A stretch of DNA of 64,000 nt from Pegea sp. RAD2-039. Lineage: Eukaryota; Chordata; Thaliacea; Salpida; Salpidae. The stretch is taken from assembly GCA_034620365.1 (NCBI GenBank), contig JAQGEQ010000207.1, positions 1 through 64,000 of the forward strand, given 5' to 3'. Below, piece by piece: positions 52,301 through 64,000 of this stretch (positions are counted from its first letter, which is position 1; the number at the start of each line of letters is the position of its first letter). Under the pieces are notes generated by a model. That model searched no databases. It was not told where the DNA came from and saw nothing but the letters and a program-made list of their open reading frames with translations. Both the position numbers and the translations under genes were made by a program.

Positions 52301-52456
52301 GGTGTATGATTTGTCTAAATTAGTAAAAAATGTTTTTGATTATAAGCCTTATATTTATGCTAATAACTACCAGACTGTATCTATTTCGACTACGTCTGTA
52401 CCAATAAATTTTTAAAATTTGTTTGAAATATTTGAGAAATTTATCAAAAAAAGAAA
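52301..52456. promoter_or_regulatory. Divergent H2B/H2A promoter
   Basis: TATGCTAATAACTACCAG and TTTCGACTACGTCTGTACC present, inverted copy of 40488-40658. Confidence 0.65.
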
Positions 52457-52840
52457 ATGTCAGGACTTGGTAAAGGAGCAAAATCAAAATCTAAACCAAA
52501 GAGCCGATCTTCACGGGCTGGTCTTCAATTCCCAGTTGGTCGTGTTCATCGATTGTTGAGAAATGGCAATTACTCTCAACGTGTAGGTGCTGGTGCACCA
52601 GTATATCTTGCTGCAGTTCTCGAATATTTGAGTGCTGAAGTTCTTGAATTGGCTGGAAATGCTGCTCGGGACAACAAGAAAACTCGAATCATTCCTCGTC
52701 ATTTACAATTAGCGATTAGAAATGACGAAGAGTTAAACAAATTACTTGGAGGTGTAACAATTGCTCAAGGAGGAGTTCTACCCAATATCCAAGCAGTTTT
52801 GTTACCAAAAAAAACTGGACCAGCCACAAAGAAAGTTTAA
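52457..52840 (+). CDS. Histone H2A
   Basis: Complete 127-codon H2A identical to 44299 except for a final V instead of A, which it shares with 40104. Confidence 0.97.
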   Translation: MSGLGKGAKSKSKPKSRSSRAGLQFPVGRVHRLLRNGNYSQRVGAGAPVYLAAVLEYLSAEVLELAGNAARDNKKTRIIPRHLQLAIRNDEELNKLLGGVTIAQGGVLPNIQAVLLPKKTGPATKKV

Positions 52841-52857
52841 ATTGTCAGAAAATGTAA

Positions 52858-52873
52858 GGTTCTTTTTAGAACC
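52858..52873 (+). terminator. Histone H2A 3' stem-loop
   Basis: GGTTCTTTTTAGAACC. Confidence 0.85.
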
Positions 52874-53302
52874 ACCTATTTCAAACAAAATTCTAAACAT
52901 TTTTCCTATAAGTCAGTCACACATATTTTTATGGTAGCAATTTATTAAACTGATTATATACTTTTTAAACTTGGACAAAACTAATAAGCAGTGAGTGAAA
53001 TTTATAATTTATTTGTAATTTATGATTTGTTTTAAAATTGTTGGGGATAATTTAGACATTGAAATATCTTCTTGTAGTAATAGCACAACTAATGATTATC
53101 TTTTTTTTTTAATTAGACAAAAATAGCGAAATAAATAGATTTTTTTAAATCTAGAAAACATAATCAACTGTTTTTAATTTATTGTTTGATTTAAATTATC
53201 CTTAAAGTTAATAGAGAGTAAAATATTTAGTATTAGTGATAGTAACTTGATGCTTTCTCAGTATGATCTAAAAGATATCATCTCAATGTTAAATGACTTG
53301 GT
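52874..53302. other. H2A-H1 spacer
   Basis: No gene. A short run around 53220-53250 resembles 44090-44120 in the same, not inverted, orientation, suggesting a small local rearrangement. Confidence 0.45.
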
Positions 53303-53318
53303 GGTTCTGAGAAGAACC
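53303..53318 (-). terminator. Histone H1 3' stem-loop
   Basis: GGTTCTTCTCAGAACC on the minus strand. Confidence 0.85.
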
Positions 53319-53332
53319 GATAAGCATTAGGT

Positions 53333-53920
53333 TTACTTTTTAGCAGTAGTTTTTTTAGAAGTAGATTTTTTAACAGCAGGCTTCTTCACATTTACTTTAG
53401 TTTTGGAAGTTGTCTTCTTGATGGTGGCTTTTTTAGTAGATAAAGATTTCTTTGCGACTTTTGTGGGTGATTTCTTGGCTGGGGAAACTGGCTTTTTAGC
53501 AGTTTTCTTTGTCACTATCTTTTTTGCTGTTACAGTTGGTTTCTTAACAACAGATGGCTTCTTAGCAACAGATACTTTCTTAGCAACAGATGGTTTCTTA
53601 GCAACAGCTGTTTTTTGTGCCTTAACAACTGGTTTCTTTTCAACCTTAGCAAGTTTGAAAGAACCAGAAGCACCTTTACCTGATGTCTGAACAAATAAAC
53701 CAGAAACAACAGCTTTTACTAACGCTTGTTTAACATACTGATCACAATCATCACTGACTTTATTATTGTCTTTAACATACTTAACAATAGCTTGGCGTGA
53801 GGAACCTTTCCTATCTTTCAAAGCAACTACTGCATCTTTGATCATCTCCTTATAAGTAGGATGATCTGATGCTTTCTTAGTTGGTTTTTTTGAAACAATT
53901 GGAGAAGTCTTCACCGCCAT
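53333..53920 (-). CDS. Linker histone H1
   Basis: Complete 195-codon H1 with a globular domain identical to 43349. The tail varies: KKTAKKPVSPAKKSPTKVAKKSLSTKK in place of KKTVKTPVSPVKKSPRKVAKKTVSTKK (shown here only to indicate the SPTK for SPRK and SLS for TVS changes), and NVKKPAVKKSTSKK near the end. The tail is the only part of the mirrored quintet with many coding differences. Confidence 0.96.
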   Translation of the reverse strand: MAVKTSPIVSKKPTKKASDHPTYKEMIKDAVVALKDRKGSSRQAIVKYVKDNNKVSDDCDQYVKQALVKAVVSGLFVQTSGKGASGSFKLAKVEKKPVVKAQKTAVAKKPSVAKKVSVAKKPSVVKKPTVTAKKIVTKKTAKKPVSPAKKSPTKVAKKSLSTKKATIKKTTSKTKVNVKKPAVKKSTSKKTTAKK

Positions 53921-53974
53921 TTTTGTAGATTTTAAAAGTTTTCAAATCAATGCAATTTATAGTGGTTATTACGG

Positions 53975-53989
53975 ACGTTTACTAAACGT
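53975..53989 (-). promoter_or_regulatory. H1 promoter palindrome
   Basis: ACGTTTACTAAACGT, 54 bases upstream of the H1 start on the minus strand. Confidence 0.65.
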
Positions 53990-54449
53990 TTAAATAATGA
54001 GCTTTGTTCTAACCTAATTTTCTTACACTTGAAATCTTTCGAAATAATTTTGGAGATGAAATCGTTCTTTTACATAACTGAGATTAGCAGATACTCAAAA
54101 TCATGCTTCAAATAGTTAAGAGATTGTTATTTACCGTGAAATTTGTTCGAAAACCTTCACTTGACTATTGCAAACTATAATGCCTTATGAATCAAAATGA
54201 ATGATAAATTTGAAAATTGAATACCAATTTATATATAAGCTTTTAATAATTGCTTTACGGACGATCTTAAGACGCAACGTTTAAAAAAAAATTCATATAA
54301 TAACTTGTTTTGCGTAATTTTACAAATTTCACTTAATCGAGTTAATAACTCAGAGACCCAACATTGATAACTGTTAAAAAATAAAGTATATAGATACTAA
54401 GATAGGTCGTTGATTTAGTTGTCATACATTTAAATGCTAAAGTTTAAGT
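53990..54449. other. H1-H3 spacer
   Basis: No gene; inverted copy of 42821-43280, including the stray CGTTGCGTCT element near 54270. Confidence 0.55.
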
Positions 54450-54465
54450 GGTTCTAAAAAGAACC
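54450..54465 (-). terminator. Histone H3 3' stem-loop
   Basis: GGTTCTTTTTAGAACC on the minus strand. Confidence 0.85.
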
Positions 54466-54483
54466 GGTTATATTGTAAACTGT

Positions 54484-55433
<950 letters not shown>

Positions 55434-55449
55434 GGTCCTAAAAAGGACC
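55434..55449 (-). terminator. Histone H4 3' stem-loop
   Basis: GGTCCTTTTTAGGACC on the minus strand. Confidence 0.85.
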
Positions 55450-55463
55450 TATAGTTTAGTAGC

Positions 55464-55857
<394 letters not shown>

Positions 55858-56252
55858 AAATGTGAAAAACTTTCTGCCTCTAGTGTTCAAAAATGCATTT
55901 AAAATTTTTGTCAAAAGAAATTTCCTTGTTGATTGTATTTTTATATAAAAAACTATTCTTTTATCATTAAAAGATATTAACAATAATTGAAAACATATTT
56001 ACGTCATTAAAAAACTTTTAAGTACGAAGATAAAGAGCTTTTAAAATTTGTTACAACAGTTACAAGAATGATTTTTTAATTTGAATAAAATAAACTTTTG
56101 GGTTTGCATTCAATGTTAGTTCTTAGAAAACTTCTAAGTTTTCAAAACCATCTCGAAATAGTAAAATATTTAGAAGAAATTCAACCAAATATTTCAGTAA
56201 CTCAAATCCAAATCTTACTTTTAAGAAATTCAAACACGTGCTGTTAATAAGT
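55858..56252. other. H4-H2B spacer
   Basis: No gene; only the ends resemble 41054-41414. Confidence 0.5.
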
Positions 56253-56268
56253 GGTTCTAAAAAGAACC
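56253..56268 (-). terminator. Histone H2B 3' stem-loop
   Basis: GGTTCTTTTTAGAACC on the minus strand. Confidence 0.85.
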
Positions 56269-56287
56269 TGGTTTCAAGTAAATAAAT

Positions 56288-56647
56288 CTACTTGGAGCTG
56301 GTATATTTGGTAACAGCTTTAGTTCCTTCTGAAACTGCATGCTTGGCTAATTCTCCTGGCAACAAAAGTCTCACTGCTGTTTGAATCTCACGACTACTGA
56401 TAGTTGAACGTTTGTTGTAGTTGGCCAAGCGTGAAGCTTCAGCGGCAATACGTTCAAAGATATCATTGACAAATGAATTCATGATACTCATAGCTTTACT
56501 AGAAATTCCAGTATCTGGATGAACCTGCTTCAAAACTTTGTAAACATAAATGCTGAAACTCTCTTTTCGGCGAGCCCTGCGCTTCTTGGGCTTATCAGTT
56601 GGTGCAACTGACTTAACTGCTTTCTTACTTCCTTTTGACGCGACCAT
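56288..56647 (-). CDS. Histone H2B
   Basis: Complete 119-codon H2B, same protein as 44841, 50119 and 51941; start at 56647, not the ATG three codons upstream (MHI). Its 5' side matches that of 50119, whereas its 3' position matches 40659, again pointing to exchange between units. Confidence 0.97.
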   Translation of the reverse strand: MVASKGSKKAVKSVAPTDKPKKRRARRKESFSIYVYKVLKQVHPDTGISSKAMSIMNSFVNDIFERIAAEASRLANYNKRSTISSREIQTAVRLLLPGELAKHAVSEGTKAVTKYTSSK

Positions 56648-57233
<586 letters not shown>

Positions 57234-57251
57234 ATTGTTAACTAATTAAAA

Positions 57252-57267
57252 GGTTCTTTTTAGAACC
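57252..57267 (+). terminator. Histone H2A 3' stem-loop
   Basis: GGTTCTTTTTAGAACC. Confidence 0.85.
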
Positions 57268-57429
57268 ACTTATTCATTAACGCTGAATTATTTGCTTAAT
57301 TTATAATTTAATTTAAAAGCAAATATTCTTGTGAGTTAATTAGGAAATATTGGTTTATTCTTTAAAAACCTTGTATAACATCAGTTAATGATTTGAAAAA
57401 TACTTTTTGTTTTCACGTGGCTCACGTTA

Positions 57430-57510
57430 GAGCGCCAAAATATAATACTAGCTGAAATCAGTCAAGCGTGAGTTATTTGAAATCGGTTGCAACAGTACGC
57501 GCCAAAAAAA
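57430..57510. promoter_or_regulatory. Paired E2F-like element, copy C (inverted)
   Basis: AGCGCCAAAA, TCAAGCGTGAGT and ACGCGCCAAAAAAA, the inverted form of 46996-47076. Confidence 0.4.
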
Positions 57511-58030
57511 AATTCAAACTTTTATCATAGTTTTACTTTTCGATAGTGCTTCCAATTTTATTTTCAAAAAGTAAAGATTAAAATAAGTTCAGTTAAGACC
57601 CCTTCGGCAATTTTTTTAATAAAAAACATTGATTTTCTATAAAAAATTATAATTATCATAAAATTGATAAGCTTCAATACAGATTCAGGAAATTAAACAA
57701 TAATAAACTTTCTTATAAACTATTGATTTTCTGTCCTAACCTAATCATTTTTATATAAAAGTTTTTCTTTCATTTTTAAATTTTATTTTTATTTTACGAA
57801 AAACTTTACTTTCATTAAAGTAAATAGTACAGATATGCTTTGGTAAACGCTGATAATGAAAGATTGGTATTCATTAAATAATATATATGAGCAATTCGAC
57901 AATTTTTCATGTTTATGATTCCAATTTTAAAATTGCAAAATGTTTTGAGAAATTGTTGATTTTTATTTTTTTTTGTTTGGAAAAATTCTTACTTATAAGA
58001 TATTTTTGCTTAATCATCAACAAAACATTT

Positions 58031-58266
58031 TTATAAATTCTAAGTTTGTTAAAAACAATTGAAAGAGATACAAAAGAGGAAATGTTTGTTTCAATTTGTA
58101 TTTCAACTCATTGATTACATTCTGTGCACTCATTAGCCTGCGATGTTAATGTGATTAAAATCATTCCTTAGGAGGACATTATTGTTCTAAAAACAAGCTG
58201 TAACAAACGCTAGCGTAACCAACACTGCGCAACGTTTAGTACTATAAAAAGAATCCCTAATAACGC
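58031..58266 (-). other. Highly conserved non-coding island, copy 3
   Basis: Inverted, nearly unchanged copy of 17707-17937, with only a few substitutions (for example GCTAGCG for GCTAGTG). Confidence 0.4.
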
Positions 58267-58380
58267 ATACTTGTATAAGATTCCTTCAAATGATAGTTAC
58301 TTATGCGATAGAACATTAATCTAAACCATGTACTTGTTTTGCCACGACGATTTGTAAAATTAGATGGTTTGGTACTTCAA

Positions 58381-61326
58381 CATCTTACACAGATACTCCT
58401 TGTGGTCAATTGATTCTTTGTGATCTTCTTCACTCTTCTTTTTAAGATATTTACTGTTTCCACTTTTACAGCTTTTAAGAGTTACTGTTAAAGAGCATCT
58501 ATTGAAGTACTAGTCATATTTTATTGTTATTGACATCATCATAGTTTTACCTTATCGATAAAAGTTTTAAAATAAAGTTTGTAACAGAGTAATTTTTTAA
58601 ATTTTTTTTATTGTTATAGTTTTTAATAATAAACATTTGATTATAATTATAACTTGTCTACAAAAAGATGAAAGATAAAGTGATTTTCTAAACTACGGGT
58701 TGCAATTTATAAATATTTTAATGATTGAAAACATGTCAATAATTTGCAGAAGCTTATGTTTTTATTTACTCGAATAAACAAGTAATTTTTATGATAATCC
58801 GAACAATATAATTGGATTATTTTTACAGTTTTACAAGTAATTATCTAATTGCATAATAAATTTGTTATTTAGTATGTATATAGTGTAATGTAAAGCAAGA
58901 TAAACATTCATATTTGGATAAGAAACACCACTGAAAAAACACTTTCACAAACTTACCTTGAATGTTATTTAAATCAATAAAAGTAAATTACTCTGCAGAT
59001 TGTTATGATAAAAACAAACAATAGATTTTTAAAATCATAAATTTGATGAAACTTCTTTTCTTATTAGTAAAAATAACTCAAATATATTTTATTAGAGCTA
59101 AACGCATTAGTAAGAAAAGTAATCAAATTTTATATTAGATAAAAATAATGATAAACACATTTTTTTACATGTCTGAATTTGTGATAAACTATCGTTTGTC
59201 TTCAATGTTTTAAAGTTTAGGTTGTATATGCATTTTAAAAAATTGAACTTTATTACGAGTTTAAAGAGCTTATGTAAGCTTTTTTATCTTAATTTTATTA
59301 ATTTAATTTTTTTGTTAAACCAAAAACATATTCTATAAGAAAACTAAAGATTACAATAATGTAAGATTAAACTTAATTAATGAGTACTATACATGAAGAT
59401 TGATACTCTAATTGCTTTTGAAAAATAAACTTAATCGATAATAGTAGTTTGCTTTAAGTTACAAAAAAATGTTTTTTAATCAAAATTTAAAAATAATAAT
59501 TTAGTATAGCAAGCAAAAAGATTAAATTGTTCCATTTATTTTTATTTTTTTAACTTTGCTGAGTAGGAAGTCTAATTTTTTAATATAAAAACAAAGTTTA
59601 TTATTATCTAAACGGTAGTTTATATGATATCTAGAAGATTTTATCATAAACTACTAAATAAATTTCTTTATACAAGAAATATCTTTTATTTTATTAATTT
59701 AGTTCAGTAATTTTAAACTTTTATTTAAAACATATTTTTAAGCTCACAAGTAATTTGCAGAACTATATTAGGTATTAAGAAAAAAACGTTTTTTGTTTAT
59801 TCAAAGAAAAGTCATTTTAGAGAAGCTTAACACAATTCTTTAAAATAACAAATAAAACACCGTTTCCTTGTTACTCGCTTATATTTGCTGGCTCATTTGA
59901 ATCTAAAAGCTTTGGTCATGAAAAAGTAGATGAAGTGTTTAGTTGAGTGTAGTTGTGCAGCTTCAGTAACTAATTTACTAAATAAAATACAATCAAAAGT
60001 TAAAATAAAAACTTCAGCTGTAATTCATCCGTTGTTCGACTTTGAAAAAAGTTTTAAAAGAAATATTTAGTTGGATCCGAAGCGTGAATTGATTTCCTTT
60101 ATGTATATGATTGATTAATCTATCATATTTATATAAGATTGTATTGAATAAGGCTTACAAGTAGTGATAAAATTGTTTTAACTAAATGATTTGTATAAAA
60201 CTTGTGATAAATTATTATATTCCAAAAAGATATCGATTTAACATTTTTTTTTTCACTTAAAATCTGTAAAAACTTATATTGAATATTCTAATTATAATTT
60301 TGTTACAGTAAAAAACCTTCATGAAAAGAAAATTTTGGTTGAAAATTATATTTATAATTTTGTTACAGTAAAAATCTTTGGTTAAAAAAAATATTTGTTA
60401 AACGTTTCTGCTTATTTGGTTAGAAGTAAAGACTATGGTAGACCCAAAAAAGCGGCCTGAACCTATGTTTTAATATAAGAAACTAAGGGCCACTTTGACA
60501 AACCTTCTTTATCAGCACAATCTGACAATAGTGACCGTCAATCTTTCAACAAAATTTGCTCCCTTCAGAATCTATCAATAAAGTAAATACTTCTGGTTTC
60601 ATATCGATTGATTTATAAGAGAGATATAAGGACTATTAAAATTATTAAAGTTGAGTTAGAAAAGGTTAAGAAGTTTGAACAGTCATATAGGGTCAAAAAC
60701 AAATGGACAAAGTAGTAGATATAGTTCAATGTTAAAAAACCCACTAATCACCAATGTTCAAGCTTGTAACCTCTATAAACTGAGAAAACTGAGCATCTAA
60801 ATTTCCACCATCAGCTATTCCAATAAATAGACATGTAGTTAAAAGTTAAACTTCTTAAGGTAAAGACAGTTTTAAGATCTTAATTTGCGATATTTATTTT
60901 CTTTTTTACTGATAAACAAAAATCATTAGATAAACTTTAGTATTACTAACGAACTATTTCAGCCAAATTATTTTTTATCTTATTAAAAATATTTTTATTT
61001 AATTATTTGCAATAGAATCAGCTGTAATCTGTTCACGAATACTGTAAGTTTACATTTGAGGTAGATATAAAGTCTGCTTAAGTGACTAACAAGAACGTAG
61101 TTTGAGTTTTATGCTGATAGATTCACAGGCTGAGTTTTATAAGGATAATTTTGATTGGCTCCAGACATTTTCTAAAGCAGAAGTTACATTACAGTTCTTT
61201 GATTTATGATTTAACTATTTCAATGATTAGTTCAGTTTATACAAAATAGATTTAGTGAATAATTGAACTTTATGCATTAGAACTTTACTTTTACAATTTT
61301 AATGTTTTTGAGTTTAGAAAGATATT
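58381..61326. other. Gene-free arm of the large inverted repeat
   Basis: About 58640-58780 matches 17440-17570; most of the remainder matches 34502-37600 inverted. About 58390-58520 appears unique. A tandem duplication of roughly 60 bp around 60285-60385 repeats the ATTATAATTTTGTTACAGTAAAAA motif in halves. No gene seen. Confidence 0.45.
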
Positions 61327-64000
61327 ATGGATAAAGGGCTACAGATTAAAATTCTAGTTTTTCTTTGTATTATTTTTATTGCTGGGACATTAACTTTTGC
61401 TGCTCCTTATGGATCTCTAAAAGAAGTAACAAACAACTCAAGTCATTCTATAAACCAGTCACAGCACTTCAAACAAAGTATTGCAAATTTCAAATTAACT
61501 AAATTTTGTGATTTTGTATCGAAAAGTTGGTAGATGTAATTAAATTTATTCTTATTTCAGACTTATGTCAAACTCCTGGTTGTATCACTGCTGGTTTGTT
61601 GTTTTTTGCATATTAATTGTTAGAATAATGCAAAATAAACTGATATTATAACATAAGATCTAACGTACTTCTATATATACTTTGTATATAAAATGTTCTT
61701 AACTATTTCTATTTTAATCTTGGGCTTACAAATATTTTAGAATAATTTTTGAGATAATTTCTTTATCAGTAAATAAAAAATAAGTTTAGAAAAAATAAGT
61801 AATTTTCTATAACTAAAATAAATTTTATTTTCCGAAAGGATAAAGTTTCGTTCTTTAAAAGACATACAGACATTTTTTCTCAAAAATAGAAATTATTTAT
61901 TCTATTTTTATCAGTTTTTGTGATTCTCAAACTTTTTATTTAAGCAAACCGAGTGCTGAGTTTTATGGACATAACTGCAGATCCCTGTGAAGATTTTTAT
62001 CAATTCTCTTGCGGAGGATGGATAAGTCAGCATCCTGTTAATTCCGAAAATGGGGAAATTTATGTCAAAAAACAGTTAGAGCGTGAAGCAGATAAGATTG
62101 TCAGAAGTAAGTAATAAGAAATATCAAACACTCTTACATTTTGTAGCATTAATAAAAATAATATTTCTATGTGTAATATAATACACTAATATACTAATCC
62201 AAAATACTTTTTTTTAACTTTTATAGACGCCATAGAATCACCAATTAAGGTTGAAGATTCTAACTCATTTAAGAAAGCAAAAATGTATTATCAATCTTGC
62301 ATAAACACAAGTAACATAAATCTCTTAATTTAACATTTAACAAAATGCTTAGTTTTTTAGTCGTTAACAAAAAACTTGTAGAAACCATAAAAAATAAAAG
62401 CACAGAGTTTAATACTAACTCAAACTAACGAGCTAGGACAAGGTCCAATTGTTTAAATTTTTTAATTAACTATTAAATTTTAGTTTGTAGCTAATTTTCT
62501 TTTCTTTTTTGTTATAAGATGTTATAATCGTAATAGATTTAAATAACGAAGTCTAAGAAAAATAATAGAAGTATTTTAATAGCTCAAAGTAATACGTTGG
62601 GAAATGGTTCAGTTGATGAGCTTATAAACCGAATGGGTGGATGGCCAATACGCTCAGGTGCTAACGTCTCAAGTGAATGGACTTATGAAGACACATTTGC
62701 AAAGTTTATTGCTAAATTCGGATCTTCCTTATTATTGCAAACTACAGTAACTGAAAATTTCTATCGTGCAAAAGAAAGAATTATATTGGTTGGAAACATT
62801 TTTCATTTATTTGCTTGTATCTCTAATGAAGATTAGATCAATGTTTTGAAAGTATCATAAAAATATCAAGGTCAAAACCAATAAAAATTTTCACAGATTA
62901 GTATAGCACAATTTTTTTACCATGGAGGGTTTTCGATCAGTAATACAGCCAGACAAAATGGATTAAGAAAAAATGTAGATACAACAGAAGAATTTGATTA
63001 TGATGATGGTTACCTTATGGAAACATTATCAGTTAAACAGCAAAATGCTGAGGAGCTGGCAAACCATGTTAGTTTATGCAGATTTTAGAACACTTGTTGC
63101 TATATAGTACAAGTTCTACTTTTGAAAATTTAATTCTGATTTTGTTTGAATTAATTTAAAAAAATGAATATGTATAATCATTTTTGCTCAACAGATAAGC
63201 GAGTTTAAACAAAAACTTTATGAAAAAACTTCCTTTGTTGGTGTATTATTTGAAAATTCTACTTTTGAAAACTCTGAAGACTTTGCTTTAAAAGATCTAA
63301 ACACTTTCACTAACAATAAATTTAATTGGACCAGTTTTTTCAAGCAGCTGTTTGTTTATACTGAAATCAAATCTATTGAAGTCAATGAAAACTTTGTAGT
63401 AAAGGTGTTAAATACAAACAATATAAAAAATTTTGTTGAACTTATAACAAACGAAACAAAAGAGTAAGTAAATGTAGTTTATGAAACTCCAAATTTTTAA
63501 TTTTAATCTATTCTTTAGGTTTATACAAAACTATTTAGTTTATGAAGTATTGCAACAAAATATCAAACCTTCTAAACAAAAATCTTTCTGTCTTTCTGAT
63601 GTCAGAAGCACTTTTATCCTACCAATTGCATCAGTTTTTGCAGAATCTATAAAGGATCACAAAGAAACAAAATCGAAGGTTTCAATTAGATATTTTTACT
63701 GTTTTAATAGATTATTTAAATATACTAAATTAATAAAAATTCAATATAAATTACTTTTATATAAAACAGTAAATACGTTAAGATACTTTCATAGCTTGAA
63801 AACTGAACATTTTTGAGCTGAAAGTAAAAGAGTTATCTTTTAAACATTAAAAAAACTGTAAGACTTGACATATTAACATTACTTTTTTTTTGGTTTTTAT
63901 ATTATTATTTTTATTACTGCTAACATTTTATTTTATATATTACTTTAAAAATCAAAAAAAAGATAATTACTTTGTTTATAGGTTACTGATATGTCTAAAC
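61327..64000 (+). pseudogene. Second neprilysin-like M13 gene, probably inactive, runs off the window
   Basis: Exons 1-8 and the start of exon 9 match the gene at 34501-29868: 61327-61507, 61561-61593, 61945-62106, 62227-62310, 62583-62851, 62897-63067, 63195-63463, 63519-63678, 63982 onward. Splice sites and phases are conserved. Exon 5 has TAG at 62834-62836 where the other copy has TAC (Tyr). Exon 6 is 30 nt shorter and exon 8 is 60 nt shorter, both in frame. The membrane anchor and CGGW region remain. The catalytic half lies beyond the window. The stop predicts a product without a catalytic domain unless exon 5 is skipped (269 nt, which would shift the frame). Confidence 0.8.

Larger units (their letters stand above)
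57268..58380. repeat. Spacer repeat unit F, copy 3 (inverted)
   Basis: Inverted relative to copies 1 and 2; lacks about 560 bp corresponding to 38230-38790 and about 750 bp corresponding to 39050-39800. Confidence 0.8.

Overview
This is a strongly AT-rich animal (invertebrate) nuclear genome window. Multi-exon genes have short GT-AG introns (about 45-60 nt in several genes), there are CR1-like non-LTR retrotransposon remnants, and a large cluster of intronless replication-type histone genes ends in metazoan histone 3' stem-loops. The receptor type at the left (LDL-receptor class A repeats plus a relaxin-receptor/GRL101-like seven-helix domain) fits a lophotrochozoan or chelicerate-like invertebrate, but I cannot place the species.

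Layout. 1-13.8 kb: three copies of a flanking repeat (1-2545, 5310-5715, 10636-12992) surround a GRL101-like receptor gene (minus strand, three visible exons, 5978-10502), a decayed partial second copy (13240-13767), and the 3' half of a Na+/H+ exchanger-like gene with a cyclic-nucleotide-binding domain (3665-4933, minus), cut off upstream by a LINE scrap. 13.8-17.2 kb: mostly empty DNA, then a two-exon RRM gene that stops early in what looks like a second RRM. 17.5-27 kb: a decaying histone cluster (broken H2A, H4 and H1, one intact but strongly divergent H2A, plus open H3, H4, H2B and H2A). 27-29.9 kb: empty DNA and a CR1-like retrotransposon fragment. 29.87-34.5 kb: a complete 15-exon neprilysin-like M13 metallopeptidase gene (minus). 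34.5-37.7 kb: empty repeat arm. 40.1-57.3 kb: the main histone cluster, 19 intact genes and one frameshifted H4. 57.3-61.3 kb: empty repeat arm. 61.3-64 kb: the first part of a second M13 gene (plus), carrying a premature stop.

The most striking property is nested inverted duplication. The arm from about 29.9 to 41.9 kb (M13, spacer, H2A-H2B-H4) is mirrored by about 51.1 to 64 kb, and the two quintets H2A-H2B-H4-H3-H1 (40.1-43.9 and 53.3-57.2 kb) face each other. Separately, the block H2A-H2B-H4-H3-H1-H2A at 44.2-49.9 kb has an inverted, partly decayed copy at 21.8-27.0 kb. Within the array each histone class carries its own promoter signature: CGTTGCGTCTGAAA before H4, a palindrome ACGTTTAGTAAACGT before H1, and GACGTAGT plus octamer-like elements between divergent H2A/H2B pairs. 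The H4 stem-loop also has a different stem pair from the other classes.

Together the histone genes supply the core octamer and linker histone in S phase. The receptor, exchanger, peptidase and RRM genes are unrelated neighbours. All calls come from reading the sequence; no database search was run, and exon boundaries are inferred from GT/AG sites and frame continuity.
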